A stretch of DNA of 64,000 nt, from assembly GCA_963761035.1 (NCBI GenBank), contig CAVXFH010000002.1, positions 1,922,001-1,986,000 on the forward strand, in the 5' to 3' direction. The notes under the pieces were generated by a model that was not told the origin of the DNA, did no database searches, and was given only the letters and a program-made list of their open reading frames with translations. The translations under genes were made by a program, and so were the position numbers. The DNA comes from JARRQJ01 sp963761035. Its GTDB lineage: Bacteria; Pseudomonadota; Gammaproteobacteria; DRLM01. Positions 25,254 through 33,696 of this stretch are shown here, one piece after another (position 1 is the stretch's first letter; each line of letters opens with the position of its first letter).

Positions 25254-27095
25254 GTGACAGGGAATGGCCCATTTTCCCAACGTAGGATGCAGTATCGACG
25301 ATTTCACAAGATAGACGGCCGGCATCCCTGGCGCAATGCGGTTCCGGACGCCCATGTCGATTACGCCGCCCGTACCCGTCACGGCGGCGAGGTTTTCTAC
25401 TTCAATTTCGAACTGGCCAAGGAGATGGGTTTGATCGGCAAGCATCATCCTCACCGGCTCAACGCCGCCTTATCCAAAACCATACTCGACACCTTCAGCT
25501 TGGTGATCATCAATGAATACGATATACACCATGGACTGGAGGTGCCGGCCGCAGACCTGCGCCCCCACAGATACATGGCAACACGCTATCTGCAATGCCA
25601 GCATCCCAACAAGCAGGGTCTGACTTCCGGCGATGGTCGCAGTATCTGGAATGGATATATCAAGAGCAAAAGCGGCGCGTGGGACATTTCGAGCTGCGGC
25701 ACCGGCGCCACCTGCCTGAGTCCCGCTACGGCGATATTTCAGGAATTCTATAAAACCGGCGACGACAATAATTCCTACGCTTGCGGCCAAGCCGATCTGA
25801 CCGACGGTGTCTGTGCCGCGTTGATGAGCGACATCTTCCATAAAAACGGCATCGCCACCGAACGGACGCTGGCGATCATCGCCTTCGAGGACGGTACCGC
25901 CATCAACGTGCGCGCCTATCAGAATCTGCTGCGACCCGCGCATCTGTTCCGTTTGCTGAAACAAGACCGCCTGCAAGATTTGCATGCCGCCGTCGATTAT
26001 TACATCGCGCGCCAGCGCGCCAACGGCCTCTGGCCGTCCTCGGCGGCAAGACGGGACAAGTATCGCGAATTTTTGAACCGCATTACCGCGAGCTTCGCCC
26101 GGGCCGCCGCCGTCTTCGAGAGCGATTACATCTTTTGCTGGTTGGATTGGGACGGCGACAACGTGCTGATGGACGGCGCCGTACTGGACTACGGTTCGGT
26201 AAGACAGTTCGGCCTTTATCATCGTGAGTATCGTTACGACGACGTCGAGCGTATGTCCACCACCATTAACGAGCAAAAGAATAAGGCCCGATACATCGTC
26301 CAGCGCTTCGCCCAGATCGTGGACTATATCGCCACCGGCGGGAAAAAAGGCATAAGGCATTTCGCCCGGCACCCGGCCCTGAGAAGCTTCGATGAAATTT
26401 TCGACAACACTAAAGACGATATATTGATCTATAAGCTCGGCTACGACGACAGACAACGGGAGATAATCCTGAATCAAGCATCGTTGCGCCGCGCCGCGCG
26501 TCGCCTTCGGGAGATCTTGCGTCTATTTGAGAGAGTGCAGTCGCGCAAGGGGATTTACAAGATAGACGACGGCATCACCGCCGACGCGCTGTTTTGCGTT
26601 CGCGATATCCTGCGCGAATTGCCCGCGCATTTTCTGCGCCAGGATACCGATATGAACGCCGGGCGGTTTATAGAGATCATGAAGTCCGAATATGCGGAAC
26701 CGGAGGATATCCTCCTAACCCCGGGTCGTCGGGCGAAGATTAGGGATTTTCAGCGACTATATCGCCATCTGCTGGCGGCCGTGGCGTCGCACGAAGGTCG
26801 GACGATCCGTGCCGTACTGAAGAGCATGGCGGATCGTTCGGCCCTGATCAACCGCTACGAACGGGTGACCGGCGACGCCGTTCTTTATGTCGGTAATAGG
26901 ATGGTGAATGGCGCGAAGCGCTTGGATTCAAACGCGCTGCACGACATCTTTCGGCGATTCGTAGAACAACAGATACTGCGCCCGGAATATTTCAAGCGAT
27001 ACGGTGCTGGCCGAGGTGTCATCAAGAGCGGGAAGGTTCGCCATCTTCTGAGCGCAATGCTGCGCGACGTCAAGGCTATGCGCTCCGGCTTGTAA
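25254..27095 (+). CDS. Divergent SelO-like protein (pseudokinase / AMPylator fold)
   Basis: A 613-residue protein that I relate to SelO (YdiU), a pseudokinase-fold enzyme that transfers AMP to proteins. Matching points: SGDGRS at 125-130, SSCGTGATCLSP at 146-157 where SelO has LKGAG-TPYSR, GIATERTL at 199-206 for GIPTSRAL, NVRAYQNLLRPAHLF at 218-232 for the substrate-site Arg region, and DNVLMDGAVLDYG at 302-314, where Asp302, Asn303 and Asp312 keep the exact spacing of the SelO base and magnesium ligands. The Lys of LKGAG appears replaced by Cys148. The start is GTG at 25254; ATG 25287 is possible. The C-terminal half, helical and Arg-rich, is not recognised. Target and activity unknown. Confidence 0.6.
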   Translation: MTGNGPFSQRRMQYRRFHKIDGRHPWRNAVPDAHVDYAARTRHGGEVFYFNFELAKEMGLIGKHHPHRLNAALSKTILDTFSLVIINEYDIHHGLEVPAADLRPHRYMATRYLQCQHPNKQGLTSGDGRSIWNGYIKSKSGAWDISSCGTGATCLSPATAIFQEFYKTGDDNNSYACGQADLTDGVCAALMSDIFHKNGIATERTLAIIAFEDGTAINVRAYQNLLRPAHLFRLLKQDRLQDLHAAVDYYIARQRANGLWPSSAARRDKYREFLNRITASFARAAAVFESDYIFCWLDWDGDNVLMDGAVLDYGSVRQFGLYHREYRYDDVERMSTTINEQKNKARYIVQRFAQIVDYIATGGKKGIRHFARHPALRSFDEIFDNTKDDILIYKLGYDDRQREIILNQASLRRAARRLREILRLFERVQSRKGIYKIDDGITADALFCVRDILRELPAHFLRQDTDMNAGRFIEIMKSEYAEPEDILLTPGRRAKIRDFQRLYRHLLAAVASHEGRTIRAVLKSMADRSALINRYERVTGDAVLYVGNRMVNGAKRLDSNALHDIFRRFVEQQILRPEYFKRYGAGRGVIKSGKVRHLLSAMLRDVKAMRSGL

Positions 27096-27310
27096 ATTCT
27101 CGCCCCAGGGGACAGCCGTCCACACACTGTGTGTTTCGGGCAATCCGCGCCAATCTCGACAATGTTTACATTGAGGATCGATAGAGTGTAGTGGCTCAAA
27201 CCGCCTCGCTATTAGAAATTCTATCGGAGGCAATGAGTTATACGATTATACCAAATATGGCATAACGATTGCCCTATGCAGGGTGACACATGTAACCAAA
27301 GGGAATACTT
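27096..27310. other. Intergenic region upstream of the DUF2892 gene
   Basis: Contains two small palindromes, CACACACTGTGTG near 27121-27133 and CAATGTTTACATTG (27160-27173), either of which could be a regulator site. No gene seen. Confidence 0.35.
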
Positions 27311-27553
27311 ATGTTTGAAAACCTTAATACTCATGAACAAATCATCCGCTATGGCACCGGTACTGCATTGATCGTTCTGTCGGCGTTCACGCTGCAAATC
27401 CCGCTGTGGTTTGCCTTGGTAGCGACCTATCCCATTTTCACCGCTATGGTGCAATGGGATCCGCTGTATACCTTGTTTGCCGTCATCAGGCGCCAGCTGA
27501 TGAAAGAGCCGGTACCCGCTAAGCGGTCATATAGGCGGGCATATAGTTCTTGA
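27311..27553 (+). CDS. DUF2892 inner-membrane protein
   Basis: A small 80-residue protein with the DUF2892 layout: NLNTHEQIIRYGTGTALIVLSAF forming the first helix region, a short turn, a second helix (LWFALVATYPIFTAMV), then WDPLYTLF and a basic tail. Such proteins are often found next to rhodanese or redox genes; none is adjacent here. An AAGGG ribosome site precedes the ATG, and a strong terminator follows, making it a single-gene transcript. Confidence 0.8.
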   Translation: MFENLNTHEQIIRYGTGTALIVLSAFTLQIPLWFALVATYPIFTAMVQWDPLYTLFAVIRRQLMKEPVPAKRSYRRAYSS

Positions 27554-27579
27554 ATAAACAACCGCATGTGCCCTCCCTC

Positions 27580-27608
27580 GAGGGTGCCTCGTGCACCCTC
27601 ATTTTTTT
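27580..27608 (+). terminator. Rho-independent terminator after the DUF2892 gene
   Basis: GAGGGTGC (27580-27587) pairs perfectly with GCACCCTC (27593-27600) around a 5-base loop and is followed by A and seven T. Confidence 0.9.
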
Positions 27609-27747
27609 GCCGGCAGCATTGGAATATTTCCCGCATTGATATGTTGCTGGAAAGCGATTTTCCGATGTAGACGGAACTCCGTTGCAATCAATTGGTCACC
27701 TTGGTGGGCTATCTTGTTTACAGCACAATACGCTTACTTGAACACCC

Positions 27748-29325
27748 ATGAAATTGGCTATGTCGCAACACTATGCAAACCAGGGGGTAACCTCGGAATT
27801 CGCCGCAGTGATTCTGGCCGCCGCGAAACTGATCGGCAAATCCTTGGAACCGGCCGTCGCCATCGGCGGTATTCTCAAATTGCTCTCCTCGTTACTGGCG
27901 CTGGAAAAGGGACGGGTAATTTTGCCGGACCCGGAGGCCGATGTGCTGCGCATCGTTTATGCCCACGGCTTGTCCGAGAGGGAAATTCGCAAAGGCGCTT
28001 ATTTGCCGGGGGAAGGGATTACCGGGCGGGTGATGACCACCGGAGAACTCGTCCTCATTCCCGATGTGGCCCGGGAACCGGATTTTCTCGCGCTGGTGAC
28101 GCCGGATTCAGAATATAACTCCCAGCCGCTGGCCTATATTGCCGTGCCTATCGTGCAGAACGATACGCCTATCGGTGTACTCGCGGTGCAGCGTCGCGCG
28201 CCGAAGCAGCCCCAATTTGTTCATGACTTGAACGTATTGCAAATCGTAGCCGCCATGATCGGACAGATTTTGCAAATCAACGCCTTGATCGATGAGCAGA
28301 CCAAGGAGCTGCGGCAGGAGTACGAACGTCTCAAGCATCTCGACCACATCGAGGGGGAAGCGGTGCACGGTATCGTGGGCCGCAGCCCCGCGTTGCGCCG
28401 CGCTGTGGAAGAAGCGAGGAAGGCGGCCGCCTCTTCCCAGGCCACGGTGATGTTGATCGGCGAATCGGGTACCGGCAAAGAACGTTTTGCGCGCATGATC
28501 CATCTGGCCAGCGAACGGCGGGACAAGCCTTTCGTGTGCATTAATTGCGCCGCTATTCCGCCCACGCTGCTGGAGGCCGAATTGTTCGGCTATGAGAAGG
28601 GCAGTTTTACCGGCGCGGTTGCTTCGCGCTTGGGCAAGTTCGAGATCGCCGCCGGCGGTACGCTGTTTCTGGACGAAATCGGCGACATGGCCCCCGATCT
28701 CCAGGCCAAACTGTTGCGGGTCCTGCAGGAAAAGACCGTACAGCGCATCGGCGCCGATCGCGAAATCCCCGTCGATGTGCGCATCGTCAGCGCCACCAAT
28801 AAACAATTGGAGGAAGCGGTCAAGAGCGCCGCCTTTCGTCTCGACCTTTATTATCGCCTCAACGTAATCCCCATCAATTTACCGCCGTTGCGCGAGCGTG
28901 ACGGCGATATCCAGCTTTTGGCGCTCTATTTTCTCGCCCGCTACAATCAGCAGCAACGTCGCGACGTGGTATTCACCGTGGAGGCGCTGGAGCGACTTGC
29001 GGGCTACGAGTGGCCGGGCAATGTTCGGCAGTTGGAAAATATCGTCGAACGCTTGGTAATCATGTCCGATGCCGAGAGGCTAGGCGCCGAGGATATAGCG
29101 CGCATGCTGCTCCCGGAATCCTCAATCAGGCCGGACACTTTGCGCGGCGCCGCCGCCGCGGAGCCCAATCCGCGGCCCTACCGAAAATTGCAGGACGATG
29201 AGCGTGAACGAATCATTACCGCGTTGCGACTGGCGCAGGGCAATAAAACCCATGCCGCGCGCCAGTTGGGCATGAGCCCCAGACAGTTGCATTACCGACT
29301 GACCAAACTGAAGATCGAGGCATAA
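27748..29325 (+). CDS. NifA-type sigma-54-dependent transcriptional activator (GAF-AAA-HTH)
   Basis: A 525-residue enhancer-binding protein. An N-terminal GAF domain (about 20-175) senses an unknown signal; the AAA+ domain has Walker A GESGTGKE (238-245), the sigma-54 contact loop as GSFTGA (285-290) where GAFTGA is usual, and Walker B GTLFLDEIGD (304-313); a Fis-type helix-turn-helix ends the protein (NKTHAARQLGMSPRQLHYRL). The overall order resembles NifA, but no nif, nor or hydrogenase genes lie next to it, so the target is unknown. Start ATG 27748 or 27760; no strong ribosome site. The gene directly after it is a broken PPK2 remnant. Confidence 0.85.
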   Translation: MKLAMSQHYANQGVTSEFAAVILAAAKLIGKSLEPAVAIGGILKLLSSLLALEKGRVILPDPEADVLRIVYAHGLSEREIRKGAYLPGEGITGRVMTTGELVLIPDVAREPDFLALVTPDSEYNSQPLAYIAVPIVQNDTPIGVLAVQRRAPKQPQFVHDLNVLQIVAAMIGQILQINALIDEQTKELRQEYERLKHLDHIEGEAVHGIVGRSPALRRAVEEARKAAASSQATVMLIGESGTGKERFARMIHLASERRDKPFVCINCAAIPPTLLEAELFGYEKGSFTGAVASRLGKFEIAAGGTLFLDEIGDMAPDLQAKLLRVLQEKTVQRIGADREIPVDVRIVSATNKQLEEAVKSAAFRLDLYYRLNVIPINLPPLRERDGDIQLLALYFLARYNQQQRRDVVFTVEALERLAGYEWPGNVRQLENIVERLVIMSDAERLGAEDIARMLLPESSIRPDTLRGAAAAEPNPRPYRKLQDDERERIITALRLAQGNKTHAARQLGMSPRQLHYRLTKLKIEA

Positions 29326-29326
29326 C

Positions 29327-29841
29327 TACGTCTTTGACCGCAGCTATTACGAAGAAGTGTTGGTAGTGCGCGTCCACCCCGATTATCTCAAGGCGCAACG
29401 CCTGCCGGGGAACATCAAACTCGAGTAGCTGTCGCGGGAATGCCCGGAGTCGGTCAACGATCACGAGAAACACCTGGCACGCAACGGCACGGTGATGGTC
29501 AAGTTCCGGTTGAACATCTCCAAGAGAGAGCTGTGCAAGCGCTTTCTGTCGCGCATCGAGGTGCAGCACAAAAAATTTGAAATTCTCGGAAAGCGATGTG
29601 CTGGAACGTAAGCACGGGGACGCCTATATGCATCCTTATGAAAAAAGCGCCGGCCGCCACCAAAAAAGAATGGGCGCCCTGGTATGCGATCCCCGCTGAC
29701 GATAAGCTTTATATGCAATATTGTGCGGCCGACATCATTGTCCACAGTCTCAAGTCATTGGGCTTGGCCTACCCGCGGGTGGATGCGGAGCAGGAAAAGA
29801 AGTTGCTGAAAATACGCAAGATGCTGGAAAAGGACGATTAA
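29327..29841 (+). pseudogene. Decayed, 5'-truncated PPK2-family polyphosphate kinase
   Basis: Translated pieces match the C-terminal half of PPK2 enzymes, which move phosphate between polyphosphate and nucleotides. The first piece (VFDRSYYEEVLVVRVHP) is interrupted by an in-frame TAG at 29426-29428; NDHEKHLARNGTVMVKF follows in the same frame. Near 29571-29585, in an A-rich run, the homology shifts frame (KFSESDVLERKHGDAYMHPYE), and shifts again near 29641-29670 to KEWAPWYAIPADDKLYMQY, which continues to the stop at 29841. The P-loop half is absent; the homology begins right after the stop of the upstream regulator. One stop plus two frameshifts plus truncation make this a pseudogene. Confidence 0.85.
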
Positions 29842-30155
29842 GATAGCGGATGGTGAGTGCGCCACGCGCCCATCGTCGTGACCTCGCGCCCGGTTAAATC
29901 TGTTTTGGGCGGCCTTGGTATAAATTCCCGATTTTCGCAGGCATGGCTTACGTCATACGAGTCCATAAGCGGGTCATGACCGATATATATCGGTTCAAGG
30001 CGGAGCCGGTCATGTCCATGGGGCGGCCGGTAGGGTAAGCTATTCATAGAGTGGACGCGCACGAGGTGCGCTGGGGCTATGCCCTCGACCCCTATGGGCG
30101 CCGAGGTCCCGAGGAGGAAGGGGCGGCTGGTTTAACGTAGTGATGTGGATTGGTT
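29842..30155. other. Gap between the PPK2 remnant and proA
   Basis: About 310 bases. One forward frame (from about 29942) encodes a short basic peptide and another (to the TAG at about 30138) encodes EVRWGYALDPYGRRG before the stop, which could be leftovers of another decayed gene; I do not recognise them. Confidence 0.3.
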
Positions 30156-31415
30156 ATGGCAGAGATCAAAGATTACATGCAGCAGGTTGGGCGGCAGGCG
30201 CGGGCGGCGGCGCAGCACATGGCGCGCGCCGGGACCGCGGCTAAGGATGCGGCCTTGCTGGCCATGGCGGCCTTGATCGATGAGCGTAGTGCACAATTGG
30301 TAACGGCCAATGAGGCGGATTTGGAGGAAGCGCGCGACCGGGGTCTGGACGCGGCCTTATTGGATCGTCTCACCCTCACCGCCGCGGGCGCGGCCGCCAT
30401 GGCGGATGGTTTGCGGCAGATCGCCGCGCTCCCTGACCCGGTAGGCACCATCAGCGATCTCAATTACCGTCCTTCCGGGATTCAAGTAGGCCGAATGCGC
30501 GTGCCCCTTGGGGTCATCGGAATTATCTACGAGGCGCGACCCAATGTGACGGCGGATGCAGCCGGGCTGTGTTTGAAGTCGGGCAATGCCGCCATCCTGC
30601 GCGGCGGTTCCGAGGCGCTGCGCTCCAACCAGGCCATCGCCGCCTGCGTACGCGGCGGTTTGGAGCAGGCAGGCCTGCCTGTCGAGGCGGTGCAGGTGAT
30701 CGAGACCGCCGACCGCGCCGCGGTGGGCGAACTGATCCGCATGAAGGACTACGTGGACATAATCGTCCCGCGCGGCGGCAAGGGCCTCATCGAGCGTGTC
30801 AGCGCCGAAGCTGAGATCCCGGTGATCAAACACCTGCACGGCAATTGCCACGTCTATATAGATGACAAGGCCGACATCGACAAGGCCGTCGCCATCGCTT
30901 TCAACGCCAAGACCCAGCGTTACGGGACATGCAATACCATGGAAACCCTGCTGGTGGCGGAGGGCGTTGCCGCTATGGTGTTGCCGCGGCTCAGCAAGAT
31001 GTATAAAGACGAGGGGGTGGAGTTACGCGGTTGCGCCCGCACCCGCGAGCTTATTGCCGGGGTGAAGTCCGCCGTCGAGGAGGATTGGCACACCGAGTAT
31101 CTGGCGCCGATTTTGTCCGTCCGCGTCGTGGCGGATCTGGACGAGGCCATGACGCATATCGCGCGTTACGGGTCACAGCACACCGACGCCATCGTTACCG
31201 AGGATTACACACGTGCGCGGCGTTTTCTGCGGGAGGTGGATTCCAGCTCGGTGATGGTCAATGCCTCGACGCGCTTCGCCGACGGCTTCGAATATGGACT
31301 GGGTGCGGAGATCGGCATCAGCACTGACAAAATTCATGCCCGCGGCCCGGTCGGTCTGGAAGGCCTGACCTCCCAAAAGTACATCGTGTTGGGGGAGGGG
31401 AATGTACGTAAATAA
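30156..31415 (+). CDS. proA: Gamma-glutamyl phosphate reductase ProA
   Basis: Second enzyme of proline synthesis, reducing glutamyl-5-phosphate to glutamate semialdehyde with NADPH. The 419-residue protein shows the family segments VPLGVIGIIYEARPNVT and IVPRGGKGLIERV, and the catalytic Cys in QRYGTCNTMET. ATG 30156 fits homolog length; a TTG two codons upstream is less likely. proB is not adjacent. It is followed by nadD, an arrangement seen in other gammaproteobacteria. Confidence 0.96.
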   Translation: MAEIKDYMQQVGRQARAAAQHMARAGTAAKDAALLAMAALIDERSAQLVTANEADLEEARDRGLDAALLDRLTLTAAGAAAMADGLRQIAALPDPVGTISDLNYRPSGIQVGRMRVPLGVIGIIYEARPNVTADAAGLCLKSGNAAILRGGSEALRSNQAIAACVRGGLEQAGLPVEAVQVIETADRAAVGELIRMKDYVDIIVPRGGKGLIERVSAEAEIPVIKHLHGNCHVYIDDKADIDKAVAIAFNAKTQRYGTCNTMETLLVAEGVAAMVLPRLSKMYKDEGVELRGCARTRELIAGVKSAVEEDWHTEYLAPILSVRVVADLDEAMTHIARYGSQHTDAIVTEDYTRARRFLREVDSSSVMVNASTRFADGFEYGLGAEIGISTDKIHARGPVGLEGLTSQKYIVLGEGNVRK

Positions 31416-31423
31416 TAGTTTAG

Positions 31424-31498
31424 AGTTTCGGGTTTAGCGTTTCGAGTTGAAAGCTAAATGACCGGCAACTCGAGACTCGGAACACTAAACTCGAAACT
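31424..31498. repeat. Long imperfect inverted repeat between proA and nadD
   Basis: The arms 31424-31447 and 31475-31498 match over 24 positions with three differences, two of which would be G-U pairs in RNA, leaving one mismatch. The loop is 27 bases. The arms are built from short TTTCGAG/TTTAGAG-like units. No T-run follows, so this is not a standard terminator; it may be an RNA-processing site or a small repeat element. Confidence 0.75.
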
Positions 31499-31504
31499 GA
31501 ATTC

Positions 31505-32137
31505 ATGATCGGCATCTTCGGCGGCACCTTCGATCCCATTCACTTCGGGCACCTGCGGCCCGCCTTGGATATGCAGCAGGCACTGGGATGCGATGAGGTG
31601 CGTTTGTTGCCGTGCCGTGTACCGCCCCATCGCGACGTACCCCATGCGAGCCCCGAGCAGCGGCTCACCATGTTGCGCCTGGCGATCCACGGCGAGCGGA
31701 ATTTGTCGGTGGACGAGCGCGAACTGCAACGCGATGGGCCGTCATACATGATCGATACCTTGCTTTCGTTGCGCCTTGAATTGGGAAAAGAACGACCTCT
31801 GGCCTTGATGATCGGCATGGACGCCTTTCAGGGTCTGGACCGCTGGCACCGCTGGCGGGAATTGATGGATCTGTGCCATGTGGTAGTGGCCACCCGGCCC
31901 GGTTGGACGCCGCCGCATGACGGCCCGATGGTGGCCCAGGTGCGGGAGAGGCTGGTAGCGGAGGCGGAGGCCCTGCGCACCGGGCCGGCCGGAAAACTGC
32001 TGTTTTGTCCGGTGACCCACCTGGACATCTCCGCTTCCCGCATCCGCGCCCTGCTGGCCGCGGGCCGAAGTCCCCGGTATTTGTTGCCCGCCGCCGTCCT
32101 GGAATATATCCAAGTGGCGGGGCTATATCAGAAGTGA
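31505..32137 (+). CDS. nadD: Nicotinate-mononucleotide adenylyltransferase NadD
   Basis: Converts nicotinate mononucleotide to its adenine dinucleotide in NAD synthesis. The nucleotidyltransferase opening GIFGGTFDPIHFGHLR carries the HxGH-like motif (HFGH), and DISASRIRALLAAGRSPRYL near the C-terminus holds the ISSTxxR-type ATP motif. Length 210 residues is typical. Followed by rsfS and rlmH in the usual order. Confidence 0.96.
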   Translation: MIGIFGGTFDPIHFGHLRPALDMQQALGCDEVRLLPCRVPPHRDVPHASPEQRLTMLRLAIHGERNLSVDERELQRDGPSYMIDTLLSLRLELGKERPLALMIGMDAFQGLDRWHRWRELMDLCHVVVATRPGWTPPHDGPMVAQVRERLVAEAEALRTGPAGKLLFCPVTHLDISASRIRALLAAGRSPRYLLPAAVLEYIQVAGLYQK

Positions 32138-32174
32138 ATGATCAATTCCCCTCCGGGGCCATAAAAGTGAGTCA

Positions 32175-32540
32175 ATGCGAACCAAACAATTAAAAGAATT
32201 GGTGGTGGCGGCGCTGGAAGATTTGAAGGCCAAGGATATCAAGGTGCTCGATGTCCGCAAGCTTACCAGCATCACCGATATGCTGATTATCGCCAGCGGC
32301 ACCTCTACGCGTCACGTCAAGGCACTGGCCGACAATGTGCAGGAACAGGCCAAGGCCGCCGGATGCCGGCCGCTGGGTGTGGAGGGCGAACGCGAGGCGG
32401 AATGGATATTGGTGGATCTGGCGGATGTCATCGTGCACGTGATGCTACCGGCCACTCGGGATTTTTATCAATTGGAAAAATTGTGGGGGATGGCGGAACG
32501 GCGCGGCACGGAAATCGTGGCGGGGTTTAAGCAGTCATAG
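32175..32540 (+). CDS. rsfS: Ribosomal silencing factor RsfS
   Basis: Binds protein uL14 of the 50S subunit and blocks subunit joining under starvation. The 121-residue protein carries the family segments KDIKVLDVRKLTSITDMLII and ADVIVHVMLPATRDFYQLEKLW. Lies between nadD and rlmH as in most proteobacteria. Confidence 0.96.
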   Translation: MRTKQLKELVVAALEDLKAKDIKVLDVRKLTSITDMLIIASGTSTRHVKALADNVQEQAKAAGCRPLGVEGEREAEWILVDLADVIVHVMLPATRDFYQLEKLWGMAERRGTEIVAGFKQS

Positions 32541-32566
32541 CCGCCGGATGCGGAAGGGGAACAATC

Positions 32567-33046
32567 GTGCGTATCCATCTTATCGCCGTCGGAACCCGCA
32601 TGCCGGAGTGGGTGAACATGGGCTACGGCGAATTCGCCGGGCGCCTGCCGCCGGAATGCCGACTGCATTTGATTGAGATCGCGCTGACCAAGCGTGCCAA
32701 GGGTCAAGCTACGGCCCGCTTGATCGACCAAGAAGGCGAGCGCATGCTGGCCGCCATTCCTAAAACTTGCCGGGTATGGGCCCTGGATGTAGCCGGGAAG
32801 GAATGGTCCACCGAGGAGGTGGCGCAGGAATTCGCCGGATGGTTGCAGGATGGGCGCGACGTGGCGCTGCTGGTGGGCGGCCCGGATGGTTTGGCGCCGG
32901 CCTGTTTGGCGCGGGCGGAGCGGCGCTGGTCATTGTCGCGTTTGACGTTGCCGCATATGCTGGTGCGTATCGTGGCGGCGGAACAGCTGTATCGCGCGTG
33001 GACGGTATTGCAGGGACACCCCTACCATCGAGGCGCCGCGGGATGA
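32567..33046 (+). CDS. rlmH: 23S rRNA pseudouridine-1915 N3-methyltransferase RlmH
   Basis: A SPOUT-class methyltransferase acting on helix 69 of 23S rRNA. Signatures are the LLVGGPDGL cofactor loop and the C-terminal AEQLYRAWTVLQGHPYHR. The start is GTG at 32567; 159 residues is normal. The stop overlaps the maf start (ATGA), coupling the two genes, an arrangement different from E. coli, where mrdA follows. Confidence 0.95.
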   Translation: MRIHLIAVGTRMPEWVNMGYGEFAGRLPPECRLHLIEIALTKRAKGQATARLIDQEGERMLAAIPKTCRVWALDVAGKEWSTEEVAQEFAGWLQDGRDVALLVGGPDGLAPACLARAERRWSLSRLTLPHMLVRIVAAEQLYRAWTVLQGHPYHRGAAG

Positions 33047-33660
33047 AGGCGGGTGACCCCATGGTGTATCTGGCCTCCGCATCGCCGCGCCGCCGGGAAT
33101 TGCTGACCCAGATCGGTATCAGTTTTCACGTGGTGAAGGCGACCGTGGACGAAATGCGGCACGATGATGAGACGCCGGAACTGTATGTGCTGCGTCTGGC
33201 TCTGTGCAAGGCCCGGGCGGGGCGCGAAGGAATTTCCGCCGCCGATCCGCGCCCGGTGCTGGGGGCCGATACCGCCGTGGTGATCGATGGCGAGGTATTG
33301 GGCAAACCCCGGGATCAGGCGGAAGGGATCGCCATGTTGCGTCGTCTGTCCGGTGTCACCCATCATGTCTATACCGGCGTGGCGCTGGCGGGCGACCCGG
33401 AGGCGACCCGTCTCAGCGTCAGCGCGGTGACTTTTCGCGCAGTGTCGCTGGAAGAATGCATGGGGTATTGGCACACTGGCGAACCGGCCGATAAGGCCGG
33501 GGCCTATGCCATTCAGGGGCGAGGGGCGATTTTCATCTCCCGCCTGGAGGGAAGCTATTCCGGGGTGATGGGGCTGCCGGTGTTCGAGACGGCGGAATTA
33601 TTAAGAGCAGCGGGAATCAAGCCGCAAATTTCAAGTTTCAAGAATAAATGGCCCGAATAG
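33043..33660 (+). CDS. maf: Maf-family nucleotide pyrophosphatase (YhdE-like)
   Basis: House-cleaning hydrolase of dTTP/UTP and modified nucleotides. Motifs: YLASASPRRRELL at the start, the GADTAVVIDG loop, and GKPRDQAEGIAMLRRLSG. I use ATG 33043 because it overlaps the rlmH stop; ATG 33061 is an alternative. Begins the maf-rng-yhdP-nit-tldD block, which is contiguous in Pseudomonas as I remember it; the usual mreBCD genes are not next to it here. Confidence 0.94.
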   Translation: MKAGDPMVYLASASPRRRELLTQIGISFHVVKATVDEMRHDDETPELYVLRLALCKARAGREGISAADPRPVLGADTAVVIDGEVLGKPRDQAEGIAMLRRLSGVTHHVYTGVALAGDPEATRLSVSAVTFRAVSLEECMGYWHTGEPADKAGAYAIQGRGAIFISRLEGSYSGVMGLPVFETAELLRAAGIKPQISSFKNKWPE

Positions 33661-33696
33661 GCGGATTTCCTTCTCTCCTTGCTGTTATTCCGTGAT

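Noticed and set aside
29838..30062. 74-codon leftward frame between the PPK2 remnant and proA
   Set aside because: No ribosome site or resemblance; the region looks like decayed DNA.
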